From positions 256,009 through 320,008 of the forward strand of contig CAWKAZ010000005.1 of assembly GCA_963847715.1 (NCBI GenBank): a stretch of 64,000 nt of DNA, in the 5' to 3' direction. Source of the stretch: Acidiflorens sp963847715 (GTDB taxonomy: Bacteria > Acidobacteriota > Terriglobia > Terriglobales > Acidobacteriaceae). Below the pieces are notes generated by a model. It worked only from the letters and a program-made list of their open reading frames with translations, had not been told where the DNA came from and did not search any database. Positions within the stretch are counted from its first letter, which is position 1. Each line of letters opens with the position of its first letter. Positions 44,822-53,430 of this stretch are shown piece by piece. A program made the translations under genes and the position numbers.

Positions 44822-45583
44822 ATGCGTTGGTTTTTTTTGCCGTGGTATCTTCTCACTGTAGCCGTTTCGTCTCTATGCGCCAAAGACATCCCCTTTCAGG
44901 TCGTTAGCTGGCCGGAATCGGGGCAGCCTGTGCTGCGGTTTACCTTTTCAAGGTTTAAGGAAATCGGCGGGATGGGCAAGGAGCGCACCTATGTTACGGA
45001 TACCGTTGCTGAAAACCTATCCGATAAGACTATCGGCAACGCAAGTTTCTTACTCTACGTATTCGACAAGAACAAAGCTCGAATCGGCGAGGGTTATATC
45101 AACCTGACCAATGTCAGTGTCGGGCAAACCGTGAAGTTCCAAATAACCCTCGCTGCATCAGGGAATCCTGCATCGTTAGCTGTTTCAAATAGCCCGGGTG
45201 CATCGCACACCGTGTCAACGACGGTCAACTCGGTACCACAGGGTGCGCTGCTGAAGGTTGACGGCAAGGAAATGGGTACAACGCCGAAAATTATTGAGGT
45301 CGGAATCGGTAAACACGTGCTGGAATTCTCCAAAGAAGGTTTCAATACGGGGAAGTTTCCACTGGAAATCACCGCCCGTGATGCTTCCGGTGGAAGTGTT
45401 AGCTACGAGCTAGGCAGCGCGGTGCACGACACCGTCGAGTTGCGCGACGGATCGGTGCTCACTGGAGACCTGGTATCAGTCAACGGCATGCAAGTTGTGG
45501 TTCGCATCGGTGGAAATGCTCAAACATTTGACCGAAATCAGGTGAAGAGGATTCAGTTGACCGAACGCGATCCAGCTAACTAG
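44822..45583 (+). CDS. Secreted PEGA-like domain protein
   Basis: 253 residues from ATG 44822, which begins a good signal peptide (FLPWYLLTVAVSSLCA). The longer frame from 44729 would precede it with non-signal residues. A beta-sandwich region (30-120) is followed by a PEGA-like module, VPQGALLKVDGKEMGTTPKIIEV, then GKHVLEFSKEGFN. The end has repeated VELRDGSVLTGDLVSVNGMQVVVRIGG, a beta-hairpin module. Envelope or stress role by inference. Confidence 0.65.
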   Translation: MRWFFLPWYLLTVAVSSLCAKDIPFQVVSWPESGQPVLRFTFSRFKEIGGMGKERTYVTDTVAENLSDKTIGNASFLLYVFDKNKARIGEGYINLTNVSVGQTVKFQITLAASGNPASLAVSNSPGASHTVSTTVNSVPQGALLKVDGKEMGTTPKIIEVGIGKHVLEFSKEGFNTGKFPLEITARDASGGSVSYELGSAVHDTVELRDGSVLTGDLVSVNGMQVVVRIGGNAQTFDRNQVKRIQLTERDPAN

Positions 45584-45632
45584 GTCTCCGACATCACAGT
45601 CGCTTGTGATCTGTGTCACTCCAAAGCTATAA

Positions 45633-45650
45633 TTCGAACGAACGTTCGAA
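45633..45650. promoter_or_regulatory. PaaR-type operator
   Basis: TTCGAACGAACGTTCGAA is a perfect 8-bp inverted repeat with a 2-nt spacer, two bases before the TetR ATG. Its core matches the Thermus PaaR consensus CNAACGDNCGTTNG. It is placed for autoregulation and control of the following cluster. No second copy was found before 46422. Confidence 0.75.
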
Positions 45651-45652
45651 CT

Positions 45653-46342
45653 ATGGCTACTATTCCCACCGTGCGCGCAGCTCGAAATGCTCGGAGAAGT
45701 CCAAGTCACGCGCTAGCGACCCGCTATGACCGTCGATTGGGGCAGATTCTCGACCACGCCACGGAGGTCTTCTGCTTGAAAGGGTATGAAGGTGCCTCGA
45801 TGCGCGATCTCTCGCGTGCCACGGGCATGTCACTGGCTGGACTCTATTACTATTTCGAGTCGAAGGAGCGACTGCTTTTTTTGATTCAGAAACACACCTT
45901 CACCACCATTCTCGATCGGCTCAAGGTGCGGCTGACTAGCACGGAAGATCCCGAGCAGCGCGTTCGCATCTTTATCCTCAATCACCTCGAATATTTTGTC
46001 AGCAACCAGCGGGGGCTGAAGGTGCTCTCGCACGAAGACGAATCTCTGAAGAACGGCCTGAGTTCGGAGATCGCTGCTATCAAGCGCGAGTACTACCGGA
46101 TCTGCCTCGGTCTGATGGAAAACCTCCGGGATAAGCGCGGCTTGGATGTCACTCCGCGCACTGCCGTGATGAGCCTGTTCGGCATGATCAACTGGATTTA
46201 CACCTGGTACAACCCGCGAGTGGACGGCAATGCCGAAACGCTGGCGGAGCAAATGAGTGACATTGTTCTCAACGGAATTGTGCGCGGAGGCAAGCGGCCC
46301 CTGAAGGGGCAGTCAAAATTGAAGAAGTTTAGGCATCGCTGA
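45653..46342 (+). CDS. TetR-family regulator, PaaR/FadR-like
   Basis: 229 residues. The helix-turn-helix is RLGQILDHATEVFCLKGYEGASMRDLSRATGMSLAGLYYYFESKERLLF, a standard TetR head. The long C-terminal domain and the operator at 45633 resemble regulators that respond to phenylacetyl-CoA or acyl-CoA. It precedes the crotonase and BoxB-like genes. The start ATG 45653 lacks a ribosome site, so a leaderless message is possible. Ligand is inferred. Confidence 0.85.
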   Translation: MATIPTVRAARNARRSPSHALATRYDRRLGQILDHATEVFCLKGYEGASMRDLSRATGMSLAGLYYYFESKERLLFLIQKHTFTTILDRLKVRLTSTEDPEQRVRIFILNHLEYFVSNQRGLKVLSHEDESLKNGLSSEIAAIKREYYRICLGLMENLRDKRGLDVTPRTAVMSLFGMINWIYTWYNPRVDGNAETLAEQMSDIVLNGIVRGGKRPLKGQSKLKKFRHR

Positions 46343-46421
46343 AGCGATGCCCTGATACGAACCCGGCTTACGAACCCGATTTACGCAGCAACTGTGCGGA
46401 AACTATCTTAAGGAGCAACCC

Positions 46422-47243
46422 ATGGCAACCACTCTGCAGCCGACGACCGGCGAAGCGACTAAACAACTTATCAACTATCGCACCGACGCCGGTGTGGCCG
46501 TGATCGAGATGAACGATCCTCCGGCGAACACTTACACCTATGAGATGAACCGCCAACTGGACGAGGCGATCCTGAGGGCGCGTATGGACAACGACGTCTA
46601 TGTGATCGTGCTGACTGGCGTGGGGGATAAGTTCTTCTCCGCCGGCGCGAACATCAAGATGCTTGCCTCGGTCGATCCGACGTTCAAGTACTACTTCTGC
46701 CTGCACGCCAATGAGACGCTGCTGCGGCTAGAGCACACGCCGAAGCTCGTCATCGCCGCGATCAATGGTCATTGCGTCGGCGGAGGCCTCGAGATTGCGA
46801 TGGCGGCCGATCTCCGCATCGCTCGTAAGGATGCCGGCAAGATTGGCTTGCCGGAAGTAAATCTCGGAGTTCTTCCCGGGACCGGGGGAACACAGCGTCT
46901 GTCGCGGTTAGTAGGGAAGAGCAAGGCCATTGAGCTGATGATTACGGGCAACACGTTCTCGTTCGAAGAAGCGCAGGAGTTCGGCATCGTGAACGACATC
47001 TTCGAGCGCGACGGTTTCATGGAGAACATCATGGAATACGCGCGGCAGTTCACTCCGCCGAACAAAGCTGCCAAGGCAGTGGGCCGTATCAAACGCGCCG
47101 TGCAGACGGGATGGGAGATTCCGATGGAGTCGGCGTTGGCTGTGGAGCGCGAGAACCAGCAGATTCTGTTCCAGAGCGAAGACGCTAAGGAAGGACTGGC
47201 GGCTTACGTGGAGAAGCGGCCGGCGGTATTTACAGCGAAGTAG
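46422..47243 (+). CDS. Enoyl-CoA hydratase/isomerase family protein (first copy)
   Basis: 273 residues. AAGGAG lies 6 nt before ATG 46422. Crotonase motifs: VIEMNDPPANTYTYEM, FSAGANIKML (oxyanion hole), and NGHCVGGGLEIAMAADLRIARKDAGKIGLPEVNLGVLPGTGGTQRL, with the catalytic Glu in LPEV and the usual Glu/Gly positions. It hydrates or isomerizes an enoyl-CoA. Cotranscription with the BoxB-like gene suggests an aromatic or cyclic acyl-CoA path. The product is cytoplasmic. Confidence 0.9.
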   Translation: MATTLQPTTGEATKQLINYRTDAGVAVIEMNDPPANTYTYEMNRQLDEAILRARMDNDVYVIVLTGVGDKFFSAGANIKMLASVDPTFKYYFCLHANETLLRLEHTPKLVIAAINGHCVGGGLEIAMAADLRIARKDAGKIGLPEVNLGVLPGTGGTQRLSRLVGKSKAIELMITGNTFSFEEAQEFGIVNDIFERDGFMENIMEYARQFTPPNKAAKAVGRIKRAVQTGWEIPMESALAVERENQQILFQSEDAKEGLAAYVEKRPAVFTAK

Positions 47244-47247
47244 AAAA

Positions 47248-47289
47248 TAGCCGTTAGCACTTAGCGTTTAGCTTTTAGCTTCTGGCAAT
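47248..47289. repeat. 7-bp tandem array (TAGCTTT type)
   Basis: Six consecutive units TAGCCGT/TAGCACT/TAGCGTT/TAGCTTT/TAGCTTC/TGGCAAT fill the gap after the crotonase gene. Its motif is closely related to that at 50137 and 58354. Confidence 0.65.
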
Positions 47290-47349
47290 GTGAAGTGGCT
47301 AACTGAGCTAAATGCAGCAGCCAAACAACCGCGGAGATAGGACAAATCT

Positions 47350-48525
47350 ATGCCGGGCAAAGTAGCAAAAATCGGAAGCTTCAGCGATTGGGTCGGTCTG
47401 TTCAACGAATGGCGCAAGGAAGTCGGCGTCGATAAAGACGACGTTGAAGCCTTCCACTTCGACACACTTTACGGCGCGATCGAGACCGAAGAAATCCAGT
47501 TCGGCTCTTACAAAGGCCGCAACAAGTGGGAGAACCTGCGACAGGTGCCCACCCAGCAGATGCGCGATGCTCTGATGAACATGATCATCTACCAAGGCGA
47601 TACGGAATTCGCCAGCGTGGAACAGCAGCGCAACCTGTTCGAAACGGCTCCGACGGAATGGGATCGGCGTGCGCTCACTCGGGTCATGATTGAGGAGATG
47701 CGACACGGCTGGCAGATGTGCGCGCTGCTCATCGATTTCTTCGGCTCGTCGGGCAAAGTCGAGGCTCAAAAGATGCTGGAGCGACGGGCGTTCGAAAACA
47801 AACGCCTGCTTGGCACTTTCAACGTGGACGTCGATAACTGGCTCGACTTCTTCACCTACACCGATTTCGTTGATCGCGACGGCAAATTCCAGCTGCAGAT
47901 GCTGAAGTATTCGTCTTTCGCTCCGCTTGGACGTTCGACCTCCTATATGTTGCGCGAGGAAGCGTTCCATATGGGAACTGGCAACGATGGCCTGCGCCGG
48001 GTGGTTGAGGCCGGAGTGATTCCGCAATGGCTTCTGCAAAAGTATCTGAACAAGTGGATCTCTAGTTCGTTTGACCTCTTCGGCACCGATCATTCCTCGT
48101 CGGCGCACTGGGCATACGTCTGGGGCATCAAGGGGCGCTATGACGAACTAAAGAACGACAAGGCGGCCGACCTCGACGACCTTAACGACTACAGCCGCCA
48201 TCTTTATCGAGAAGAAGTAGCCGGATTAGTCGAGCGCCTGAACACCTTCCTGAAGCCGGGCGAAAAGAAGTTCTACACACCTGACATTCATTTCAATCGC
48301 AATATTGGCAAATGGGCGGGTCAGAAATATCACTGCGAAACCGGCGAGCCGCTGGACGACCGCAGCTACCAGCAACACTGCGAAGAGAATCTTCCGAGTG
48401 CGAAAGATAAGGAATTGCTGCTCGACATTATTCGCAACGAGAAGAAGTGGATCAAGGAGAAAGAAGGCGCGCGTGATCCTCTGGCTACCATTGGAGAGCC
48501 GCGCAAATCGGCGATCAACATCTAG
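47350..48525 (+). CDS. BoxB-like di-iron oxygenase (benzoyl-CoA epoxidase/phenylacetate catabolic family)
   Basis: 391 residues. The core matches BoxB: QGDTEFASVEQQRNLFETAP, MIEEMRHGWQMCALL (Glu-Glu-xx-His), FFTYTDFVDRDGKFQLQML, and MLREEAFHMGTGNDGLRRVVEAG, giving two iron-ligand sets. True BoxB is about 470 residues, so this protein is shorter and divergent. BoxA, PaaB-E and a CoA ligase are absent here. The substrate is thus an unknown CoA thioester. Crotonase genes flank it closely. Confidence 0.8.
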   Translation: MPGKVAKIGSFSDWVGLFNEWRKEVGVDKDDVEAFHFDTLYGAIETEEIQFGSYKGRNKWENLRQVPTQQMRDALMNMIIYQGDTEFASVEQQRNLFETAPTEWDRRALTRVMIEEMRHGWQMCALLIDFFGSSGKVEAQKMLERRAFENKRLLGTFNVDVDNWLDFFTYTDFVDRDGKFQLQMLKYSSFAPLGRSTSYMLREEAFHMGTGNDGLRRVVEAGVIPQWLLQKYLNKWISSSFDLFGTDHSSSAHWAYVWGIKGRYDELKNDKAADLDDLNDYSRHLYREEVAGLVERLNTFLKPGEKKFYTPDIHFNRNIGKWAGQKYHCETGEPLDDRSYQQHCEENLPSAKDKELLLDIIRNEKKWIKEKEGARDPLATIGEPRKSAINI

Positions 48526-48532
48526 GTCTGGG

Positions 48533-49309
48533 ATGACTACAACTACGACAAGTCGAGTTGAAGTCGTTGATGCCACCTCTATCGCACGCGTCAAACTGAT
48601 TAACCCTCCGTTGAACGTGATCGATCTGGCGATGGCGCGCGACCTATTCCGCGCTGTCACCGAGATTGAATCGCGTAACGATATCTCAGTCGTTGTGTTC
48701 GAAGGCGGCTCCCGAGCTTTCTCCGCTGGCGTCGATATCAAGGCCCACCTCCCCGAGCAGATTCACGAGATGCTCACCGGTTTTCACGCGGTGATTCGCG
48801 CGATCGTAGCTTCGCGCAAAGTGACCATTGCATGGGTCCAGGGAACCTGCCTCGGTGGCGGAGCCGAACTTGCCGCGGTCTGCGACATCGTCTATACCGC
48901 TCGTGATGCTGTTTGGGGCTTCCCCGAGATCAAACTGGGCTGCTATCCCCCGGTGGCAGCCGTCGCCCTGCCAGCGCTGGTGGGCCAGAAGCGCGCTTCG
49001 GAGCTGATCTTGACCGGCAGACAGATCTCCGGGGACGAGGCAGTTTCGATTGGGTTGGCAAATCGATCCGCTCGATCGGAAGAGCTCGAAAATGTTGTGA
49101 ACGAAACGCTCGCCGAACTCCGCCAACTGAGCCCCGTAGCGCTCGCCCACGCCAAGAAAGCCATCTATACCTGGGATGCAATTCACTTCGACAAGGGTCT
49201 CGCGCGCGCAGAAAAGATTTATCTCGAAGAACTCATCTCGACCGCGGACGCGCGCGAGGGTATCATAGCCTTCCTCGACAAACGATCGCCGAAATGGACA
49301 GGCAAATAG
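48533..49309 (+). CDS. Enoyl-CoA hydratase/isomerase family protein (second copy)
   Basis: 258 residues from ATG 48533, 7 bp after the oxygenase stop. Motifs: INPPLNVIDLAMARDL, FSAGVDIKAHLPEQ, WVQGTCLGGGAELAAVCDIVYTARDAVWGFPEIKLGCYPP and LTGRQISGDEAVSIGLANR. It differs clearly from the first crotonase copy, so it is not a recent duplicate. It overlaps the next gene by 16 bp. It probably processes the product of the BoxB-like enzyme. Confidence 0.88.
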   Translation: MTTTTTSRVEVVDATSIARVKLINPPLNVIDLAMARDLFRAVTEIESRNDISVVVFEGGSRAFSAGVDIKAHLPEQIHEMLTGFHAVIRAIVASRKVTIAWVQGTCLGGGAELAAVCDIVYTARDAVWGFPEIKLGCYPPVAAVALPALVGQKRASELILTGRQISGDEAVSIGLANRSARSEELENVVNETLAELRQLSPVALAHAKKAIYTWDAIHFDKGLARAEKIYLEELISTADAREGIIAFLDKRSPKWTGK

Positions 49310-49728
49310 AGACACGGGACGCGAAGGTCGCCGCGAAGCTGTCCTACAGCTCCGGGCATCTGATGTGCCGCACTCCCTTGTGGGGAGTGGCAGGCTTTCT
49401 CGGTTGTGCCTACTTCTCCTGGATCTCTTTCGGCCACGTCACCCGCCACGAATACGACTGGCCGCATGACCTCTGGACTGCTGCGACGTATATCGTTTGG
49501 ATCCTTTTGTTGCTCGGTCTTGCCCTCGATACGCGCTGCCTACGCGAACGCTTGTTTTTCGGCATACTCGTTGCAAATTTCGTGGTCGGTTGTGGATTGA
49601 CACTTTGGGTGGATGTTCCGACGGCTGATGTTCGTCTCGCTCGAATCGGAACCGGTGCGCTGTGGGGGTTAGCAGCCGTGGTAAGCATAACAACTCTGGG
49701 TGGCGCGGCGCAGCGATCAAGAGAATGA
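49294..49728 (+). CDS. Small four-helix membrane protein
   Basis: 144 residues from ATG 49294 inside the end of the crotonase gene. Four hydrophobic segments (WGVAGFLGCAYFSWISFG; TYIVWILLLLGLAL; LFFGILVANFVVGCGLTLWV; GALWGLAAVVSITTL) can be placed. The translational overlap makes it part of the BoxB-like operon. No family is known. It could be a permease subunit or an anchor. Confidence 0.55.
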   Translation: MDRQIETRDAKVAAKLSYSSGHLMCRTPLWGVAGFLGCAYFSWISFGHVTRHEYDWPHDLWTAATYIVWILLLLGLALDTRCLRERLFFGILVANFVVGCGLTLWVDVPTADVRLARIGTGALWGLAAVVSITTLGGAAQRSRE

Positions 49729-49767
49729 GCGAAATTCCATTTGATTGACGAAACAACGAAGGGTTCC

Positions 49768-49795
49768 TGAGACCTGACGCGTTAGACCTGAGACC
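49768..49795. repeat. 7-bp tandem array before the rhodanese start
   Basis: Units CTGAGAC/CTGACGC/GTTAGAC/CTGAGAC end 7 bp before ATG 49803 and take the place of a ribosome binding site. Confidence 0.55.
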
Positions 49796-49802
49796 TTACA
49801 CA

Positions 49803-50126
49803 ATGGACTTCGAAATCTCTCCCGGCCAAGTCAAGTCGCTGCAGAAGACGGGTGAAACGTTCACGCTGCTCGATGTTCGCGAGCCCTGGGAATACGAAGC
49901 CTCCCACATCGTTGGATCGAAGCACATCCCGATGGGCGATATTCCGACACGTGCTCACCGGGAACTCGATCCTGACGACCATATCGTGGTGATGTGTCAT
50001 CACGGCGTGCGTTCGTTGTCTGTCACGAATTGGCTGCGGCAGCAGGGATACGAAAAAGTGCAATCCATGCGCGGCGGTATCGATGGATGGGCGCGGACCG
50101 TGGATCCGAAAGTGCCTTTGTACTGA
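49803..50126 (+). CDS. Rhodanese-domain protein
   Basis: 107 residues, a single rhodanese domain: FTLLDVREPWEYEASHIVGS and ELDPDDHIVVMCHHGVRSLSVTNWL, with the active-site cysteine in CHHGVRS, ending MRGGIDGWA. Stand-alone rhodaneses carry persulfide sulfur for transfer or sensing. A link to the neighbouring oxygenase cluster is only positional. Confidence 0.9.
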   Translation: MDFEISPGQVKSLQKTGETFTLLDVREPWEYEASHIVGSKHIPMGDIPTRAHRELDPDDHIVVMCHHGVRSLSVTNWLRQQGYEKVQSMRGGIDGWARTVDPKVPLY

Positions 50127-50136
50127 AGAATCCAGC

Positions 50137-50164
50137 TATTAGCCGTTAGCTCTTAGCTTTTGGC
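50137..50164. repeat. 7-bp tandem array overlapping the amidohydrolase start
   Basis: Units TATTAGC/CGTTAGC/TCTTAGC/TTTTGGC. The TTG start of the next gene (50160) falls inside the last unit. Confidence 0.6.
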
Positions 50165-51020
50165 AAACGCCAATACCTTGATTACCGACTGCCACATCCA
50201 CATCGAACCGATCGGAATGATGAAGCCCTCTGCTCTGGAATTGATCCGGGGCAAGCGCGCAAATTTCGATGAGATTGCCGGCTATTCGACCTCTCCTGCT
50301 GCGTTTTTGAAGTATCTGGACCGTTGCGGCGTTGACCGGGCGGCGCTGATCAATTATGTGGCGCCTGAGGTGATGGGCCTGACCGCGGAGGTCAACCAGT
50401 TTGTTGCGAATTATGTGAAACACGATCCCAAGCGCTTGATCTCGTGTGGCAGCCTGCATCCTCGGCACAGCACCAACATCATGGCCGATGTCGATCAACT
50501 TCTGCGCCTCGGCCTGCGCATGATCAAGATTCATCCGCCGCATCAACTGCTTTATCCAAACGATTATCTGCACGGAGTGAAGGAACTGGAGATCATCTAC
50601 CGCGCGGCCGAAGCCAGCGGAATTCCGGTGATGTTCCACACTGGAACGTCGGTGTTTCCTGGGGCGCGCAATAAGTTCGGGGACCCGATCTATGTCGATG
50701 ATGTTGCGGTCGATTTCCCGAAGCTCAAAATCATTTTGGCGCACGGCGGACGGCCGCTCTGGATGGATACTGCGTTCTTTCTGCTGCGGCGCCACGCCAA
50801 CGTTTATCTGGAGATTAGCGGCATCCCGCCCAAGAGTTTGCTGACGTATTTCCCGCGCCTGCCGGAGATCGCCCATAAAACAATGTTCGGGACTGATTGG
50901 CCGAGCCCCGGCGTGGAAGATGTCAAACGGAATCTGGATGACTTCCGGACTTTGCCGATTAGCAGCGAAATGCGGGACCAGATATTGGGCAAGACAGCGG
51001 CCTCGCTCTGGCCCGAGTAG
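50160..51020 (+). CDS. Amidohydrolase (TIM-barrel metal-dependent hydrolase)
   Basis: 286 residues. The metal site begins with DCHIHIEP. Other motifs: GMKIHPPHQLLYPND-like region (MIKIHPPHQ), PVMFHTGTSVFPGA and IILAHGGRPLWMD, with FGTDWPSPG near the end. These mark the amidohydrolase_2 family (decarboxylases such as aminocarboxymuconate-type, and hydrolases). It could act on the ring-cleavage product of the upstream oxygenase. The start TTG 50160 lies in a repeat; ATG at 50217 would remove the metal motif. Confidence 0.82.
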   Translation: MANANTLITDCHIHIEPIGMMKPSALELIRGKRANFDEIAGYSTSPAAFLKYLDRCGVDRAALINYVAPEVMGLTAEVNQFVANYVKHDPKRLISCGSLHPRHSTNIMADVDQLLRLGLRMIKIHPPHQLLYPNDYLHGVKELEIIYRAAEASGIPVMFHTGTSVFPGARNKFGDPIYVDDVAVDFPKLKIILAHGGRPLWMDTAFFLLRRHANVYLEISGIPPKSLLTYFPRLPEIAHKTMFGTDWPSPGVEDVKRNLDDFRTLPISSEMRDQILGKTAASLWPE

Positions 51021-51030
51021 GGAGTTGGAA

Positions 51031-51073
51031 GCCCAGGTTAGCGCCCAAAGTGCGGGCGCGAACCTGGGGCACA
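51031..51073. repeat. 43-bp dispersed palindromic repeat, copy B
   Basis: Matches 24198-24240 at 40 of 43 positions. It forms a 14-bp stem with one mismatch and a 7-nt loop. It follows the amidohydrolase stop by 10 bp and may end its transcript. Confidence 0.65.
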
Positions 51074-51111
51074 GTGCTGAGTGATCTAGTAGTGGGGACC
51101 CAAGCTGACAG

Positions 51112-53190
51112 CTACTTGGCGGCTCGTTTGGCGAACATTAATTCGTTGACTAAAGCGTCCGCTCCGTAAATGTTGCGCAGGGCCTCGATGATCCCACGCG
51201 AATCGACCGACACGGCGCGTGCCTGCCGATCGTCGTAGCGAAAGTCCAAAACCAGCGATTGGATATCTCCATCGAAAATGATCCCAATGATTTCGCCCGC
51301 TCTATTCACCGTCGGGCTACCGGAGTTGCCGCCAATGATGTCGGCGGTAGAAACGAAATTCAGCGGCGTCTCGAGGTTCAACTTCGACTTCATCTTCAAC
51401 CAGCGCGGAGCCAGATCAAAGGGAGGTTGGTCGTTATGTTCCTCGGCGTGCTTGAATGCTCCCGCCATGGTGGTGAAGTATGGAATCTTCTTATCGTTCT
51501 CCTCATAGCCTTTCACCGTGCCATAACTGAGGCGGAGCGTGAACGTTGCGTCGGGCGGTTCCGTATAGCCGGACTTGGCAAATCGAGAGCGAGCGATGGT
51601 GGCGCCATCGCGTCGTACGATCGCATCGACTTCGTCATCGAAACGCTTGCGCACGGCTCGGGCTTCACCCTCCACATTGCGTAGTAGGACAATCAGCGGA
51701 TCGGTACTCGCTTGCACCGCGGCCGCGCCGCCTTCATACAGCTGTTTGCGGACAGCGATATCCTCCAGTTTGGAGCCGGCCATCAACGCCTGGGCAGCCT
51801 CTTCTGGTGACTTGCCACCGAGCGCGGCCTTCACGGCCGGATCTTCCGATCCTAGCGCTTCGCGCATTTGCGTAAAGGCCATCGTCAGGTTGAGGATCTC
51901 AAGCTTCTTGTAGACGGGGGCCGTGCTGAATAGTCTCTGTTCCAGCGAAGGCAGGCTGGAATCACGGAACTCCCTTAGGCGCTCGCCGTTTGGCTTCGGT
52001 TTTTCTGTGGCCGCGCGAACCAGATTACGGGCATCCTGCGCGAGGTCGGAAGTGAAACCACGCATACGCTCAACGTAAGTCAACTGGTTATAAATTTCGC
52101 GGTTGGCCTTCATGGCGTTCGAGATCTCTTCCCACGGATTCCGTTCGCCAGGATGTTTCCCGACATAGGCCTGCTCGCTATCGCGCTCAGCCTTGTAAAT
52201 GGATGACATCATCGCGAGGTCGTTGAGCGCCTCATATTCACCATTGATCGCCTTCTGGGAATTCTGGAGCCCGAATATCTCCTCTTGCGCGATGCGCGCA
52301 TTCTCGGGTAACTCCGCGCTGAATTTCTTTAGCAATTCGATTCGCTGTTTGTATATCCCGAGTCGCGACGGGTAATCCACGTTCTTCAGAAACTGCAATT
52401 GCGCCGTTGTCTTCTGACGATCCGTGCCGCCGGGGTGGCCGGACACGAAGACCAAATCGCCATCTTTCACACCTACCTTCGACCACGGCAGATAATGTTC
52501 GAGGCGCACTGGCTTGCCGTTCTCATAAATGCGGAAGAAGTTGATGTCCAGGTCATAGCGAGGAAAGGTGAAGTTGTCGGGATCGCCGCCGAAGAAGGCC
52601 GCGGCAAATTCCGGAGCAAATACGAGGCGCACGTCAGTGTACTTCTTGTACCGGTACAAGTTGTAGACTTCGCCGGAGTAGAAGGTCACGACGTCACAGC
52701 GCAACCCGGTCGTAGCGGAACACTCCTTCTCGATTGCGCTCATGGCCGAGCGTTGCGCCTGACCGGCGTCCGCGGCCGACATGGACGAAGTAACGGCAGC
52801 ATTTACTTTGGAAGTGACGTCCTCAATTTCGCCCAGGACGTTCAGCTCCAAGTCGGGACATTTTGCTTCGTCCGCCTGAGTCTTGGCGTAGAACCCGCCC
52901 CTCATGTAGTCAGCGCCCGAAGAGGCCAGCTTCTGGATGCAATCTGCGCCTACGTGATGATTAGTGAAGGCAAGACCGTCGGCCGACACAAACGAGCCCG
53001 ATCCGCCATTGTTAAACCGCACCGACGACAACTGAAGATGGTCGAGCCATTCTTGTGTCGGTAAGAAGCCATATTGCTTTTGAACCCGCTCTTTAGGGAA
53101 GGCGTTGTAGAGCCACATTCCCTCGTCGGCGATTGCCAGATGCGTTGCGAAGAGCAAAATAATGCCTAGAATAAACAGTTTTGTTTTCAT
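51112..53190 (-). CDS. S46-family dipeptidyl peptidase (DPP7/DPP11-like)
   Basis: 692 residues from ATG 53190. A signal peptide (LFILGIILLFATHLAIA) precedes DEGMWL, the usual mature start. The chymotrypsin-like triad is visible: His in FTNHHVGADC, Asp in GGDPDNFTFPRYD and Ser in GGNSGSP. S46 enzymes remove dipeptides from peptide N-termini in the periplasm. Specificity (hydrophobic or acidic P1) is not predicted here. The protein is complete. Confidence 0.93.
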   Translation of the reverse strand: MKTKLFILGIILLFATHLAIADEGMWLYNAFPKERVQKQYGFLPTQEWLDHLQLSSVRFNNGGSGSFVSADGLAFTNHHVGADCIQKLASSGADYMRGGFYAKTQADEAKCPDLELNVLGEIEDVTSKVNAAVTSSMSAADAGQAQRSAMSAIEKECSATTGLRCDVVTFYSGEVYNLYRYKKYTDVRLVFAPEFAAAFFGGDPDNFTFPRYDLDINFFRIYENGKPVRLEHYLPWSKVGVKDGDLVFVSGHPGGTDRQKTTAQLQFLKNVDYPSRLGIYKQRIELLKKFSAELPENARIAQEEIFGLQNSQKAINGEYEALNDLAMMSSIYKAERDSEQAYVGKHPGERNPWEEISNAMKANREIYNQLTYVERMRGFTSDLAQDARNLVRAATEKPKPNGERLREFRDSSLPSLEQRLFSTAPVYKKLEILNLTMAFTQMREALGSEDPAVKAALGGKSPEEAAQALMAGSKLEDIAVRKQLYEGGAAAVQASTDPLIVLLRNVEGEARAVRKRFDDEVDAIVRRDGATIARSRFAKSGYTEPPDATFTLRLSYGTVKGYEENDKKIPYFTTMAGAFKHAEEHNDQPPFDLAPRWLKMKSKLNLETPLNFVSTADIIGGNSGSPTVNRAGEIIGIIFDGDIQSLVLDFRYDDRQARAVSVDSRGIIEALRNIYGADALVNELMFAKRAAK

Positions 53191-53430
53191 CGATCTTTCC
53201 AGCACTTGTGAGAATCCTCGCAAAGGGGGCGCCCTCGCGAATCCTTTATCCTACGCGGGAGGCGCCGATTCGAAAAGCCGTTGGGGAGGAGTAACAGGTG
53301 AGAGAGGCATGCAATGGGGCTGCACTTTTCGGAGAGGTAAATATGCAGAACGAGGACCCAGCCTAAACGACCGGACCCTCGTTGTTGTGGTGTTCTGTCT
53401 TCGCCCAGAAACGTCGGCCGCTGCAACACC

